Below, piece after piece: positions 27,054 through 36,045 of a stretch of 64,000 bases of DNA. The notes under the pieces were generated by a model. That model saw only the letters and a list, made by a program, of their open reading frames with translations. It was not told the DNA's origin and did not search any database. The translations under genes and the position numbers were made by a program. How positions within the stretch are numbered: the stretch's first letter is position 1; the number at the start of each line of letters is the position of its first letter. The stretch comes from Parapedobacter sp042666505. Lineage in GTDB: Bacteria > Bacteroidota > Bacteroidia > Sphingobacteriales > Sphingobacteriaceae. Where the stretch lies: positions 248,001-312,000 of the forward strand of contig NZ_JBHTDN010000003.1 in NCBI RefSeq assembly GCF_042666505.1, read 5' to 3'.

Positions 27054-29492
27054 TTATTCATCCCGCAAACTATCCACGGGATTGGCCACTGCCGCCCGTA
27101 TCGCCTGCCAGCTGACCGTTATCAAGGCAATAATCACCGCGATCGCTCCCGCCGATGCAAACATCCACCATTGGATTTCAATCCGGTAGGCAAAATCTTC
27201 CAGCCACTTATTCATCAGCCACCAAGCGATGGGCGACGCCAGGACAACTGCGATCAATACCAGTTTCACAAAGTCCTTCGATAGCATGCGCACGATGCCT
27301 GAGACCGTGGCGCCCAATACTTTGCGTATTCCGATTTCTTTGGTACGCTGGAAAGCCGTGAGTGTCGCCAACCCGAATAAGCCAAGGCAACTGATGAAGA
27401 TGGTAATGCCGGTGGCAGCCCGTATTAATTTTTGGGTATTGCGGTCACTTTCATAATATTCTTCAATAAACTTGTCATAGAAGCGGTATTCAAAGGGAAC
27501 GCCTGGGTATACTTTTTTCCATTCACCTTCAACGACTTGGATGGCCCCTTGCCATGCCGCAGGGTCCTTGGGCAATTTAATGTTAAACGTATGCAACCTA
27601 TCTTTCGCTGATGCAATAGCCGTTGGCTGGATTTCTGTGCGAAGTCCCATTTGATGGAAGTCGCCGACTACACCTACAATGGGATACGACTGGCCATTGT
27701 ATGGCGTCACGAGTACCTCGCCTATGGCCTCGCTGGGCGAGGAAAATCCGTATACTTCCAGTGCTTTTTCGTTGATGATCAGCTCATTGATAGTGTCTGA
27801 GGGACGTAGGTTGCGTCCTGCGAGGAGTTTCAATCCGTAAACACTCAAGTATGCGGTGTCCGCCATTTTCATGTGTAAGGCCTTTTGGATTTCCACCGTA
27901 TCCCTGAAATAACTGTGTACGTTGCTCATCATCCGGTCGTCCAACGGACGATCACCCAAAGCAACGCCTGCAAACTCCGGCATTCGCTTAAGTTCATTGG
28001 CCAGCACAAACTCCTTGTTTTTATTTTCAGGCCGGTTGTATATTTTATAAGGTACATCAACCGTTACAATCGCTTCCTTGTTGAACCCCAAATCCTTGTT
28101 CAATGTATAGTGGAGCTGCTGACCCATGATGACAGCCGATATGATGAAGATCTGGGCCACCAAAAATTGAAAGACGATCAATCCCTTGCGAAGCCACATG
28201 CGGTCTCGGCCCACGGTTTTCTCCGTCTGGCCCTTTAATACATTGACCGTGCTGACCTTCGTTAATAGGAACGCCGGATACAAGCCGGAAAGCAGCGAAA
28301 TCGCCGCAATCAATGCCAGTGCAAATACCAACATTCCTCGATAATTTGCATATTCGAATATACCTTCGGGAAGAAAGGCCGAAAAAGCCCTACTTGCCAA
28401 TAACGTAAGTAAGAAAGAAAGACCAAGGGCAAGTAGCGTTACCGCAAAGGTTTCGCCCATGAAATGTCTGGTAAGACTGGCGGCAGTGCTGCCGAGTGTT
28501 TTTCGGATGCCTATTTCCCGCGCCCGTTGGGGCAGGAGTGCGGTGCTGAGGTTGATGTAATTGATACAGGCCAAAATCAATAAGAAGGTCCCTACGGCGA
28601 TCAGTCCATGGAGGACGTTTTTGTTAGCTGTACGCGTTTGGACGCCGAAATTTGTGGCGAAATGTTTTTCCGGTAATGGCAGCAGCTCATACCAACGTTC
28701 AAAATTATACTGGGCAAATTGTTCTGCATTGAACTTCCGGCACACGGCATTTACCTGGTCTGTGATATCTGCCGGATCTGTGTTGGATTGGACTTTTACA
28801 AACACCAAATCATTGGAACTCATACCTCCCCACGATCCTTCGTTCAGATCGGCTTCGGAAATCCGCATGAACTCCGTATTGTTCCGATTAAAGCTGTTCG
28901 GATAATCAAGAGCCGCTACCACTCCTGAAACCTGCTTGTGGAGTGTATCGTCGTAGATAAGCGTTTTTCCAATCATTTGATCGGAAGTGAGGCCCGGGAA
29001 GTACTCCTGCGCCTTTTTTTCGGTAAGTACCACCCCGTTTGGCGCGTTCAGCGCGGTTCGTTTATCACCCGCCAGCCACTGGTAGTCAATCAGATCAAAG
29101 TAACTGGGTAGCGTGGTTACTTGCTCGGTCGATCGGTCAAAAACGGTAGGCTTCTGTTTGCCGTTTTCCGGAACCGACACGGAATTGTAATATTTGTAAA
29201 ACATGGGCACCACCAATTCGGCACCGGAAACGTCGTTGAGCAACACGTTAATCACCGGCTTTTCAACACCCGCAAATCCATCTTCGCCGTTTTTGTTTTT
29301 GCTTTTGCTCACCAATTGATAGATTCGGTTGGCATCGGGCAACTTTTGATCAAAACTATATTCGTAATCCACCATGCGGTAAATGATCCAGCAGGCGCTG
29401 ATGCCAATAGCCAGGCCTAATACATTCAAGGCTGTAAACAGACGATTACGCCATAAGTGGCGGACGGTGGTTTTGAGGTAATTGGTATTCAT
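27054..29492 (-). CDS. FtsX/MacB-type ABC transporter permease (array member 3, promoter-proximal in the longest unit)
   Basis: The 812-residue permease starts MNTNYLKTTVRHLWRN and has coupling motifs RAREIGIRKTLGS and RTKEIGIRKVLGA, WWMF and NPVDSLRDE. It is the first gene after the operator pair at 29634-29670 and leads a run of six same-strand permeases with gaps of 15-103 bp. An inverted repeat AGGTGCA-N15-TGCACCT at 29526-29554 lies in its leader, function unknown. Confidence 0.88.
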   Translation of the reverse strand: MNTNYLKTTVRHLWRNRLFTALNVLGLAIGISACWIIYRMVDYEYSFDQKLPDANRIYQLVSKSKNKNGEDGFAGVEKPVINVLLNDVSGAELVVPMFYKYYNSVSVPENGKQKPTVFDRSTEQVTTLPSYFDLIDYQWLAGDKRTALNAPNGVVLTEKKAQEYFPGLTSDQMIGKTLIYDDTLHKQVSGVVAALDYPNSFNRNNTEFMRISEADLNEGSWGGMSSNDLVFVKVQSNTDPADITDQVNAVCRKFNAEQFAQYNFERWYELLPLPEKHFATNFGVQTRTANKNVLHGLIAVGTFLLILACINYINLSTALLPQRAREIGIRKTLGSTAASLTRHFMGETFAVTLLALGLSFLLTLLASRAFSAFLPEGIFEYANYRGMLVFALALIAAISLLSGLYPAFLLTKVSTVNVLKGQTEKTVGRDRMWLRKGLIVFQFLVAQIFIISAVIMGQQLHYTLNKDLGFNKEAIVTVDVPYKIYNRPENKNKEFVLANELKRMPEFAGVALGDRPLDDRMMSNVHSYFRDTVEIQKALHMKMADTAYLSVYGLKLLAGRNLRPSDTINELIINEKALEVYGFSSPSEAIGEVLVTPYNGQSYPIVGVVGDFHQMGLRTEIQPTAIASAKDRLHTFNIKLPKDPAAWQGAIQVVEGEWKKVYPGVPFEYRFYDKFIEEYYESDRNTQKLIRAATGITIFISCLGLFGLATLTAFQRTKEIGIRKVLGATVSGIVRMLSKDFVKLVLIAVVLASPIAWWLMNKWLEDFAYRIEIQWWMFASAGAIAVIIALITVSWQAIRAAVANPVDSLRDE

Positions 29493-29565
29493 TGTCTTTT
29501 CCGTTGACCTACTCGAACTTCAAAAAGGTGCATGATCTACGGTAATCTGCACCTAGGTTGTTGTG

Positions 29566-29670
29566 ACAGTTATTGCGCCAAACTGTTAAGTGACTTATAA
29601 CGTGTGTGTTATATAGTAACGCTCGCGATGAAGTGTTCGATATCGGACACCGGATGTTCAATAGCGTACG
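29566..29670 (-). promoter_or_regulatory. Paired-palindrome operator plus -24-like element for permeases 3-8
   Basis: TGTTCGATATCGGACA (29634-29649) and the weaker TGTTCAATAGCGTACG (29655-29670) have centres 21 bp apart. On the minus strand GTTTGGCGCAATAACTGT gives GG at 29578-29579 and, ten bases on, GT where sigma-54 promoters have GC. The GG lies 55 bp from the operator, as at the other three sites. Confidence 0.6.
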
Positions 29671-29717
29671 CTTTCCTACTTCTTGCCGTTCCTTAAAGCG
29701 GTAACGCCGCACTCCGA

Positions 29718-32102
29718 TCACTCATCTCTTAACGAGCTTACCGGATTTGCAATAGCCGCTATAATGGTTTGGATACTGACAATCACTATAGTGATGAGCA
29801 GCGCACCGACGGTCGCCGCTGCAAAAATCCACCACGATAGTTCGGATCGGTACGTGTATTTCTGAAGCCATCCGTGTAAAAAGTAATGGGCAATTGGAAT
29901 GGCTATCACGCAAGAAATGAATACCAAGGCTATCAAATCCTTCGAAAGTAGTTTCCAAAGCTGAAAAATGGAGGCTCCAACGATTTTACGGATTCCGATT
30001 TCTTTGGTTCGCTGCTCGGCCACGAACGATGCCAACCCGAACACCCCTAAGCTACTGATCACAATCGCCAGCACGGTAAAAAAAGTGGCAAGCTTACCTA
30101 CGCGTAGTTCTTGCGTAAATTTGGCTGCATATTCCGAATCAGCAAATTTATACTCAAAGGGCGCATTGGGAATGACCGTTTTGAAAACCTTTTCAATTTC
30201 GGCGATACTTTCGGCGGTTGTTTTCCGTGGATTCAGTTTGAAATTCATCCAGTTGCCGTAATCGGCGTTTAGCAGATATATCGCCTGCTTAACAGGTTCA
30301 AACGGCGAGCTCATCACAATATCATCTACTACACCAATAATCCGATAATCGGTTTCCCCCCATGTTATCACTTTATCAACGGGGTCTTCAATGCCCATAA
30401 ATTTCACTGCGGCTTCGTTGACGATAACGGCGGTTGAATCCGTAGCAAACTCCCGCGAAAAATCTCGTCCGGCGTTGATGTGCCAGTCAATGGTTTTTCC
30501 ATATTCATGCGTGACCCAAATTGTGGCAAAGTCGGTCGATAGATTGGGATCTTTGCCGTCCCAATCAAAGCCACTGTTGTTTGACCATACGCCGGTAAGC
30601 GGGCTGGACGATTGCGACATTTCGGCAATGACATCTTTTTCCTTCAACATGGTTCGTAGCACGTCATACTTTCCGTAAAAGTCGGGCGTTACCATCTCTA
30701 CCATCATCAACCGATCCCTGTCGTATCCCACTGGACGATCTTTGGTATGCTGGATTTGTCTGAATACGACGATGGTACCGATAACCAGTGCTACTGAAAT
30801 GGTGAACTGTATCACCACCAATACTTGGCGTGGCCGACTGGCGAGCCTACCCGCCCGGAATGTGCCTTTCAGCACTTTCAACGGATTAAAGGACGACAAG
30901 TAAAGCGCTGGGTAGCTGCCAGCGATAAGGCCTGTAAGGAGCGAAAAAAGTAGCCCACTGGCCCAAAACCAGCCATTGAGCCAAGGGATATGCATTTTTT
31001 TGTCAGCTACTTCGTTGAACCACGGCAGCGCGGCCAATACCAATAAAATGGAAAGCGCAAAAGCCATCAGTGCAATCAACACGGACTCACTCAGGAATTG
31101 AGCAATGATCAACCGCCTAGCGGATCCCACGGTTTTGCGTATGCCTACTTCTTTTGCCCGCTTTTCAGATCGTGCAGTGCTAAGGTTCATGAAATTGATG
31201 CACGCCAGCAGTAAGACAAACACACCAATGATGCTGAATAGTCTTACGTATTCAATCAATCCCCCGACCACCTGATCTCCTTTCCACTCGTTCCGGAGAT
31301 GCCAGTCTTTCATGGGATGCAGCAAGATCTTTGCGTTGAATTTTTTGTCTTCTTCAGAAACGTTATTCAATTTGGCATTTACAATTGCAGCGTTGACAGC
31401 TGCAAAATTGCTCCCGTTGGGAATTTGGGCAAACAGTTGGAATGAATTATTTTCCCATCGGGTAGCAGCATCTTGGATCCACGGCTCCGATGTTACGTAT
31501 AAAGACCAGGGAGCGATAAATTTTAAGCTGCGGAAGCTTGTATTGTAGGGAAGGTCTTGATACACCGCGGTTACCTTGACTTCCAGTTTCTGGTCGATCT
31601 TCATCACGCGGTTCAGCGGGTCTTGTTCACCAAAAAATGCGTTGGCCGTTGATTGCGACAACATGACGCTGTTGGGAGTCCGCAAACCGTCAATACTTCC
31701 CTGGATGATGTTCAAAGATAACATTTTGGGGCCATCCATATCCATATAGATGCCCGGCTGCGAAAGATGCTTATCTTCGTGAGATAACACGTGGCTGCCT
31801 TCCCATGACGCCATGACGATGTACTCAAGGTGCTCGTGATAATTTGTTTTCAGTTCGTTTTCCAGGGGGCGCGGGACGGCATCGCCACTGTAGATCTCAC
31901 CATTCCAGGTTTGGAGTTGCTTAACCCGCCCAATCCGGTCATAGTTTCTATGATATTTGTCGTAGGATAGCTCATCCCATATCCATAGGGCAATCAGGAT
32001 AAAGACTGCCATACCTAAAGCTAGGCCAACAATGTTGATAAAAGATGTTTTTTTGTTTTTCAGTAGGTTTCGCCAAGCGGTTTTGAGGTAGTTCCTAATC
32101 AT
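29718..32102 (-). CDS. FtsX/MacB-type ABC transporter permease (array member 2)
   Basis: The 794-residue permease has WIWDELSYDKYH after TM1, coupling motifs RAKEVGIRKTVGS and RTKEIGIRKIVGA, a WWIF variant in the last hairpin and the variant tail NPVSSLRDE. It lies downstream of the operator at 32407-32443, but the stump of another permease (32246-32317) occupies the promoter-proximal position. This gene therefore now has an unusually long leader of about 230 nt, measured from the -12 element. Confidence 0.88.
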   Translation of the reverse strand: MIRNYLKTAWRNLLKNKKTSFINIVGLALGMAVFILIALWIWDELSYDKYHRNYDRIGRVKQLQTWNGEIYSGDAVPRPLENELKTNYHEHLEYIVMASWEGSHVLSHEDKHLSQPGIYMDMDGPKMLSLNIIQGSIDGLRTPNSVMLSQSTANAFFGEQDPLNRVMKIDQKLEVKVTAVYQDLPYNTSFRSLKFIAPWSLYVTSEPWIQDAATRWENNSFQLFAQIPNGSNFAAVNAAIVNAKLNNVSEEDKKFNAKILLHPMKDWHLRNEWKGDQVVGGLIEYVRLFSIIGVFVLLLACINFMNLSTARSEKRAKEVGIRKTVGSARRLIIAQFLSESVLIALMAFALSILLVLAALPWFNEVADKKMHIPWLNGWFWASGLLFSLLTGLIAGSYPALYLSSFNPLKVLKGTFRAGRLASRPRQVLVVIQFTISVALVIGTIVVFRQIQHTKDRPVGYDRDRLMMVEMVTPDFYGKYDVLRTMLKEKDVIAEMSQSSSPLTGVWSNNSGFDWDGKDPNLSTDFATIWVTHEYGKTIDWHINAGRDFSREFATDSTAVIVNEAAVKFMGIEDPVDKVITWGETDYRIIGVVDDIVMSSPFEPVKQAIYLLNADYGNWMNFKLNPRKTTAESIAEIEKVFKTVIPNAPFEYKFADSEYAAKFTQELRVGKLATFFTVLAIVISSLGVFGLASFVAEQRTKEIGIRKIVGASIFQLWKLLSKDLIALVFISCVIAIPIAHYFLHGWLQKYTYRSELSWWIFAAATVGALLITIVIVSIQTIIAAIANPVSSLRDE

Positions 32103-32245
32103 AATGCGGAAAATAATTGTTCACATTTCTAGAGACGTATAAAATATCCAACTGCTGCATCATTCGCTAAACCTGTGTCCTTCTCAGGTTTTGGAGTTCT
32201 GTCTGCGTTCCATATAGTAAAACAGCCAAGCGGAAAAATGGTCAA

Positions 32246-32317
32246 AATGTTCAATATGCTGAACATGCGGTTCTTCACTAGATTCCGCCATGCGGCTTTG
32301 AAGTAGTTCTTGATATT
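32246..32317 (-). pseudogene. Eroded 5' end of a tenth FtsX permease
   Basis: Read on the minus strand, this segment encodes NIKNYFKAAWRNLVKNRMF followed by SILNI, which matches the first ~25 residues of the intact permeases (MIKNYFKTAWRNL..., MIRNYLKTAWRNL...). The start codon is lost (AAT where ATG is expected). After SILNI the similarity ends abruptly, where GLALG should follow. The frame then runs into unrelated sequence and a stop before 32102. It is the remnant of a deleted promoter-proximal permease. Confidence 0.75.
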
Positions 32318-32337
32318 GTTGCTTTCGACTAATCAAG

Positions 32338-32443
32338 GCACTTTTCACGCCAAAACATGTAAGACATTGATAATTAATATTATAATAATGATGGGGTAGA
32401 GATTAGTGTTCGATATCGAACACCGGTTGTTCGCTATCGGACG
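32338..32443 (-). promoter_or_regulatory. Paired-palindrome operator with sigma-54-like promoter
   Basis: TGTTCGATATCGAACA (32407-32422) is a perfect 16-bp palindrome; TGTTCGCTATCGGACG (32428-32443) is the second copy, 21 bp away centre to centre. On the minus strand TTGGCGTGAAAAGTGCC has GG (32351-32350) and GC (32339-32338) separated by ten bases, the spacing required by sigma-54. GG is 56 bp from the operator, a normal distance for an enhancer-binding activator. This is the clearest of the four promoters. Confidence 0.65.
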
Positions 32444-32506
32444 ATGCAGCGGCAGGGCCAATTTTATATAATTGCTAATATTATTAGTTTATTAAGGTTT
32501 TTTTTA

Positions 32507-32514
32507 TATTTTTG
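32507..32514 (+). promoter_or_regulatory. Bacteroidota -7 element for the Rpn gene
   Basis: TATTTTTG matches the Bacteroidota vegetative -7 consensus TAnnTTTG and lies 25 bp upstream of the ATG at 32540, in an A/T-rich stretch. A clear -33 TTTG is not seen. Confidence 0.4.
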
Positions 32515-32539
32515 CCTCAAACCCGTAACCTTATATGCA

Positions 32540-33538
32540 ATGAAACCTAAATATATTGACCCACTTACCGATTTTTCATTCAAACACTTGTTTGGTGCTG
32601 AGCCAAACAAAGATTTATTGATTGACCTGCTTAATGGAATACTCCAGGGTCGTAAAGTAATCAAGGATTTGGTTTATAATAAAAACGAGCATGTCGGGGA
32701 TGGCAGTACTATCGGCTCCGTGATCTTTGATCTGACCTGTACGGGCGATGATGGCTCACAGTTTTTGATTGAGGTCCAGCGAACAAATCAATCGCAACTC
32801 AAAAGGCGAATGCTCTATTACGCCAGCAAATTGATTGTTGATCAAGCTCCTAGGGGCAGGCGTTCAGCATGGAATTATGACATCAGCGAGGTGTATGTCG
32901 TTGTGCTGATGGATGGGTTTCGGATGCCTGGCGGGGGCGATGGTCGGTACCTGCATGATATTTGCTTATGTAACCGGAAGACGGGAGAAGTATTTTACGA
33001 AGCATTGGGGTTTTTCTATGTGGAATTGCTTAATTTTGTTAAGCAAAAATCAGAATTGGCTACCGACTTGGATAGGTGGCTCTATGTGCTAACCAACATG
33101 TCCAGGATGGATAAATTGCCTCTATACCTGAGAAAGCCAATATTTGAGAAGTTGTTTGATATAGCGGAATATAGCAAATTAAATAAGGAGGATCGTTCGA
33201 TGTACGATGTTAGTTTAAAACGACGGTGGGACGAATACAGTGTACGGGAAACCGCTCGGAAAAGCGGGTATGATGAAGGATTGGAGCAAGGGATAGCGCA
33301 TGGAATACAGAAAGGAATTAAACAAGGGATTGAACAAGGGATTGAACAGGGAATTGAACAGGGAATTGAACAAGGTATCGCCCAAGGGATAGAACAGGGT
33401 ATCGCTCGAGGGAAATTCGCTTTTGTCCGGAATTTGTTGACAGAATTTGGTTTTTCGGATATCCAAGCAGCCAAAGCTGCAGATGTTTCCGTGGAATTTG
33501 TTCAACAGGTTCGTCTGGAACTGGCCAAGGGAAAGTAG
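32540..33538 (+). CDS. Rpn-family recombination-promoting nuclease / PD-(D/E)XK nuclease
   Basis: The ATG at 32540 (332 residues) is chosen because MKPKYIDPLTDFSFKHLFG is the usual start of this family; the upstream frame only adds Leu/Phe-rich leader translation. The nuclease core shows DFSFKHLFG, LLNGIL, then an Asp in IFDLTCTG and the EVQ of FLIEVQRT, the D...ExQ pattern of PD-(D/E)XK enzymes. The C-terminal third contains a tandem GI-x-QG repeat and an HTH-like end (FSDIQAAKAADVSVEFVQQV). Family members nick DNA and promote RecA-independent recombination. It lies on the opposite strand inside the permease array, and its stop is 9 bp from the stop of member 1. Confidence 0.85.
   Translation: MKPKYIDPLTDFSFKHLFGAEPNKDLLIDLLNGILQGRKVIKDLVYNKNEHVGDGSTIGSVIFDLTCTGDDGSQFLIEVQRTNQSQLKRRMLYYASKLIVDQAPRGRRSAWNYDISEVYVVVLMDGFRMPGGGDGRYLHDICLCNRKTGEVFYEALGFFYVELLNFVKQKSELATDLDRWLYVLTNMSRMDKLPLYLRKPIFEKLFDIAEYSKLNKEDRSMYDVSLKRRWDEYSVRETARKSGYDEGLEQGIAHGIQKGIKQGIEQGIEQGIEQGIEQGIAQGIEQGIARGKFAFVRNLLTEFGFSDIQAAKAADVSVEFVQQVRLELAKGK
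33287..33412 (+). repeat. 12-bp tandem repeat encoding GI-x-QG
   Basis: About ten imperfect copies of a 12-bp unit such as CAAGGGATTGAA encode a run of GIEQ/GIAQ-type tetrapeptides in the Rpn protein. Identical neighbouring units make copy number prone to slippage. Confidence 0.8.
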
Positions 33539-33547
33539 TACCCATCG

Positions 33548-35920
33548 TTATTCGTCCCGCAATGATTCAACCGGATTCGCTATTGCGGCTTTGATGGCCT
33601 GCCAGCTTACCGTAAGCAGCGCGATGCCCATAGCTATCAGTCCCGCTACGACAAACATCCACCATTGTATTTCAATCCGATAAGCAAAATCATCTAACCA
33701 ACTGTTCATTGCCCACCATGCAACAGGTGTTCCCAAGGTGATCGAGATCAGGATCAACCAAAGGGACCCCCTGGAAAGCAGGCCAATCAGGTTCCCTACA
33801 CTAGCTCCCAATACCTTTCGGATGCCGATCTCCTTCACGCGTTGGCGGACCGTATAGGTGGACAGTCCCAAGAGACCAAGACAGGAGATGAAAATCGCAA
33901 TACAGGCAAACATGTTGAAAAGAGTTCCCACGCGCTGATCGGAACGGTATTTAAGGTCAAACTGCCTGTCGACAAAATTGTACCGAAAGGGGGCTGGCGT
34001 ATCGCCCGCATATTTTTTGTACTGCTGTTCAACGGCCGTGATCGCACTTGAAGCTTCCGCCGCAGTAGTGCGTACATACAACACGTTGCCGTCCCACCAG
34101 TTGTAAAGAAGCAAAGGGGTAATCTTTTCCTTTAGCGGTTTGAAGTTAAAATCCTTGACAACACCGGCAATGATTCCCGGTCGGTCGTGGAAGCTAATGG
34201 GGGTTCCAACATAAGGCGGGGTCAGGCCCATTGCCTGCACAGCTGCTTCATTGACAACATACAAGTTGCTATCTGCAGGGGTGCCCGTTAAGTTCCTTCC
34301 TTCGAGCAATTGAATACCCATGGTAGGGATGAAATCTTCGTCGATTAAGGACTGGGAAATAATAACGCTGGCATTAGTCGGCTTTCCCGGCCATATAAGA
34401 TCACCGGTGGCATTTTGAATGTCAGTAATGTCGTATATATCCGATAAAGCCGCACTAACGACGGCCGGGTGCTTTCGAAGTTCATCTTTGATGGCCCCAA
34501 TATGTTTCACCGCATTGCCGGGAAGTGATACACTGAACACGTGGCTTTTATCGTAGCCCAGATCGAGCTTCCGCATGTAGGCCAGTTGACCGCTGATGAC
34601 CAATGTAGCGACGATCAGCACCATGGAAATGGAGAATTGGAAGATGACAAGGATCTTGCGGAGTGACGCAGCTGCGATGCCAGAGGCCATTTTCCCTTTC
34701 ATTACCTGCAAGGGCTGGAAGCCGGATAGCAGGAGTGCCGGATAAATAGATGCCGCCAATAACGTGCCCAGTGCAGAATAACCGATGACTTTCCATATTT
34801 CCGCGTTACTGAGTGAAAATTGAAGGTGTTTACCAGCTATGTGGTTGTACAACGGCATGAGCAGTAGAATCAGCCCGATGGCGACGAGGAGGGCAAAACA
34901 GAATAGTAGCCCCGTCTCTAGGATAAATTGCAGAAATAGCTGCAGCTTGTTCGCACCAATCACCTTCCGGATACCTACCTCTCTGGCCCGGACCAGTGCA
35001 CGAGCGGTAGTCAGGTTGATGTAATTAACCGCCGCGATAGCCAATACCATGATGGCGATGAGTAAGAAAATCTGTACCATCCTCGCAGCGGCGTTATTTC
35101 CATCCGCACTAACAAGGTGCATATCGGCGAGCGGTTGTAACTTGAATTGCACGGTGCTTGCTCCATCTCGGGCATCGGTATAGAGTTGGGTGAACTTTTT
35201 CCCCACCGTTTCCGGACTGGCGTTCTCGCGTAACTTGACAAAGGTATTAAAAGCGTAGCTCCCCATATCGACATCGATGGTTTTCCACTCACCGTTGCCT
35301 CCGTTGGCGGTAAATCGCTGTGCATAATGGGACATAGGTAGTACAGCATCAAATACCAGGGATGAATTATCAGGAAAGTCGCGTAGTAATCCGGTAACGG
35401 TGAAGTTATCGCCTCTGAATTGTATCACCTTGCCAATGGACTCTTCATTTCCGAAGAACTTTTTCGACGTCGATTCGGTTAGGACAATGCTATGAGGGTT
35501 CAGGAATAACTGCTCGATCGGGCCTTTGCTAAGGTCGAAGCCGAACAGATCTAAAAAGGAGCTGTCGACATAGGCCGTGGTAAGCCCGTCGAGCACGGTG
35601 CTGCGGTTTTCGGTCGCCAACACCTGGCCGTCACTTTGGCTGATGCGTACGATGGCCTCCACTTCAGGTAGCGATTGCGCATAGATGGCCAACGGGCCAG
35701 GGACCCCTTCCCAAACGGTGTTGGCATCCATATGAGCAGTAAACCGATAGATGCGGGAATGGTCTTTGTGGAAGCGATCGTAGCTTTTTTCGTGCTGTAC
35801 CCATAACAATAGTAAAATGGCCGTAGCTAAGCCAAATGCCAACCCACTAATGTTCACAAACGTATGGAACTTGTGTTCCTTTAGATTCCGCCACGCAGTT
35901 TTGAAATAGTTCTTGATCAT
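33548..35920 (-). CDS. FtsX/MacB-type ABC transporter permease (array member 1, next to the ATPase)
   Basis: At 790 residues this is the shortest member. Motifs are VQHEKSYDRFH after TM1, RAREVGIRKVIGA after TM2, RVKEIGIRKVLGA after TM6, WWMF and NPVESLRDE. It lies 125 bp downstream of the ATPase with no operator between, so these two form the minimal transporter and are probably co-transcribed. The ATPase would be a partner for this member and plausibly for the whole array. Confidence 0.88.
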   Translation of the reverse strand: MIKNYFKTAWRNLKEHKFHTFVNISGLAFGLATAILLLLWVQHEKSYDRFHKDHSRIYRFTAHMDANTVWEGVPGPLAIYAQSLPEVEAIVRISQSDGQVLATENRSTVLDGLTTAYVDSSFLDLFGFDLSKGPIEQLFLNPHSIVLTESTSKKFFGNEESIGKVIQFRGDNFTVTGLLRDFPDNSSLVFDAVLPMSHYAQRFTANGGNGEWKTIDVDMGSYAFNTFVKLRENASPETVGKKFTQLYTDARDGASTVQFKLQPLADMHLVSADGNNAAARMVQIFLLIAIMVLAIAAVNYINLTTARALVRAREVGIRKVIGANKLQLFLQFILETGLLFCFALLVAIGLILLLMPLYNHIAGKHLQFSLSNAEIWKVIGYSALGTLLAASIYPALLLSGFQPLQVMKGKMASGIAAASLRKILVIFQFSISMVLIVATLVISGQLAYMRKLDLGYDKSHVFSVSLPGNAVKHIGAIKDELRKHPAVVSAALSDIYDITDIQNATGDLIWPGKPTNASVIISQSLIDEDFIPTMGIQLLEGRNLTGTPADSNLYVVNEAAVQAMGLTPPYVGTPISFHDRPGIIAGVVKDFNFKPLKEKITPLLLYNWWDGNVLYVRTTAAEASSAITAVEQQYKKYAGDTPAPFRYNFVDRQFDLKYRSDQRVGTLFNMFACIAIFISCLGLLGLSTYTVRQRVKEIGIRKVLGASVGNLIGLLSRGSLWLILISITLGTPVAWWAMNSWLDDFAYRIEIQWWMFVVAGLIAMGIALLTVSWQAIKAAIANPVESLRDE

Positions 35921-36045
35921 ATTTTAGATATGAGATATCGACCTATATCTTCTTTCCCCAGGTTTTTGGCCTGTTGCAGACACGGCCTAGGAGACGTCAA
36001 TGTAGCGCCACGGATCCGGTTGCGGAGCAACGGACGAAAACCCCA

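Noticed and set aside
29526..29554. Inverted repeat AGGTGCA-N15-TGCACCT as a terminator
   Set aside because: The loop is long and no T-run follows on either strand; it may be regulatory or chance.
33082..33545. Antisense open frames over the Rpn gene, with Ile-Pro-Cys-Ser type repeats
   Set aside because: They are the mirror of the 12-bp tandem repeat in the Rpn gene; no start signal or family similarity.
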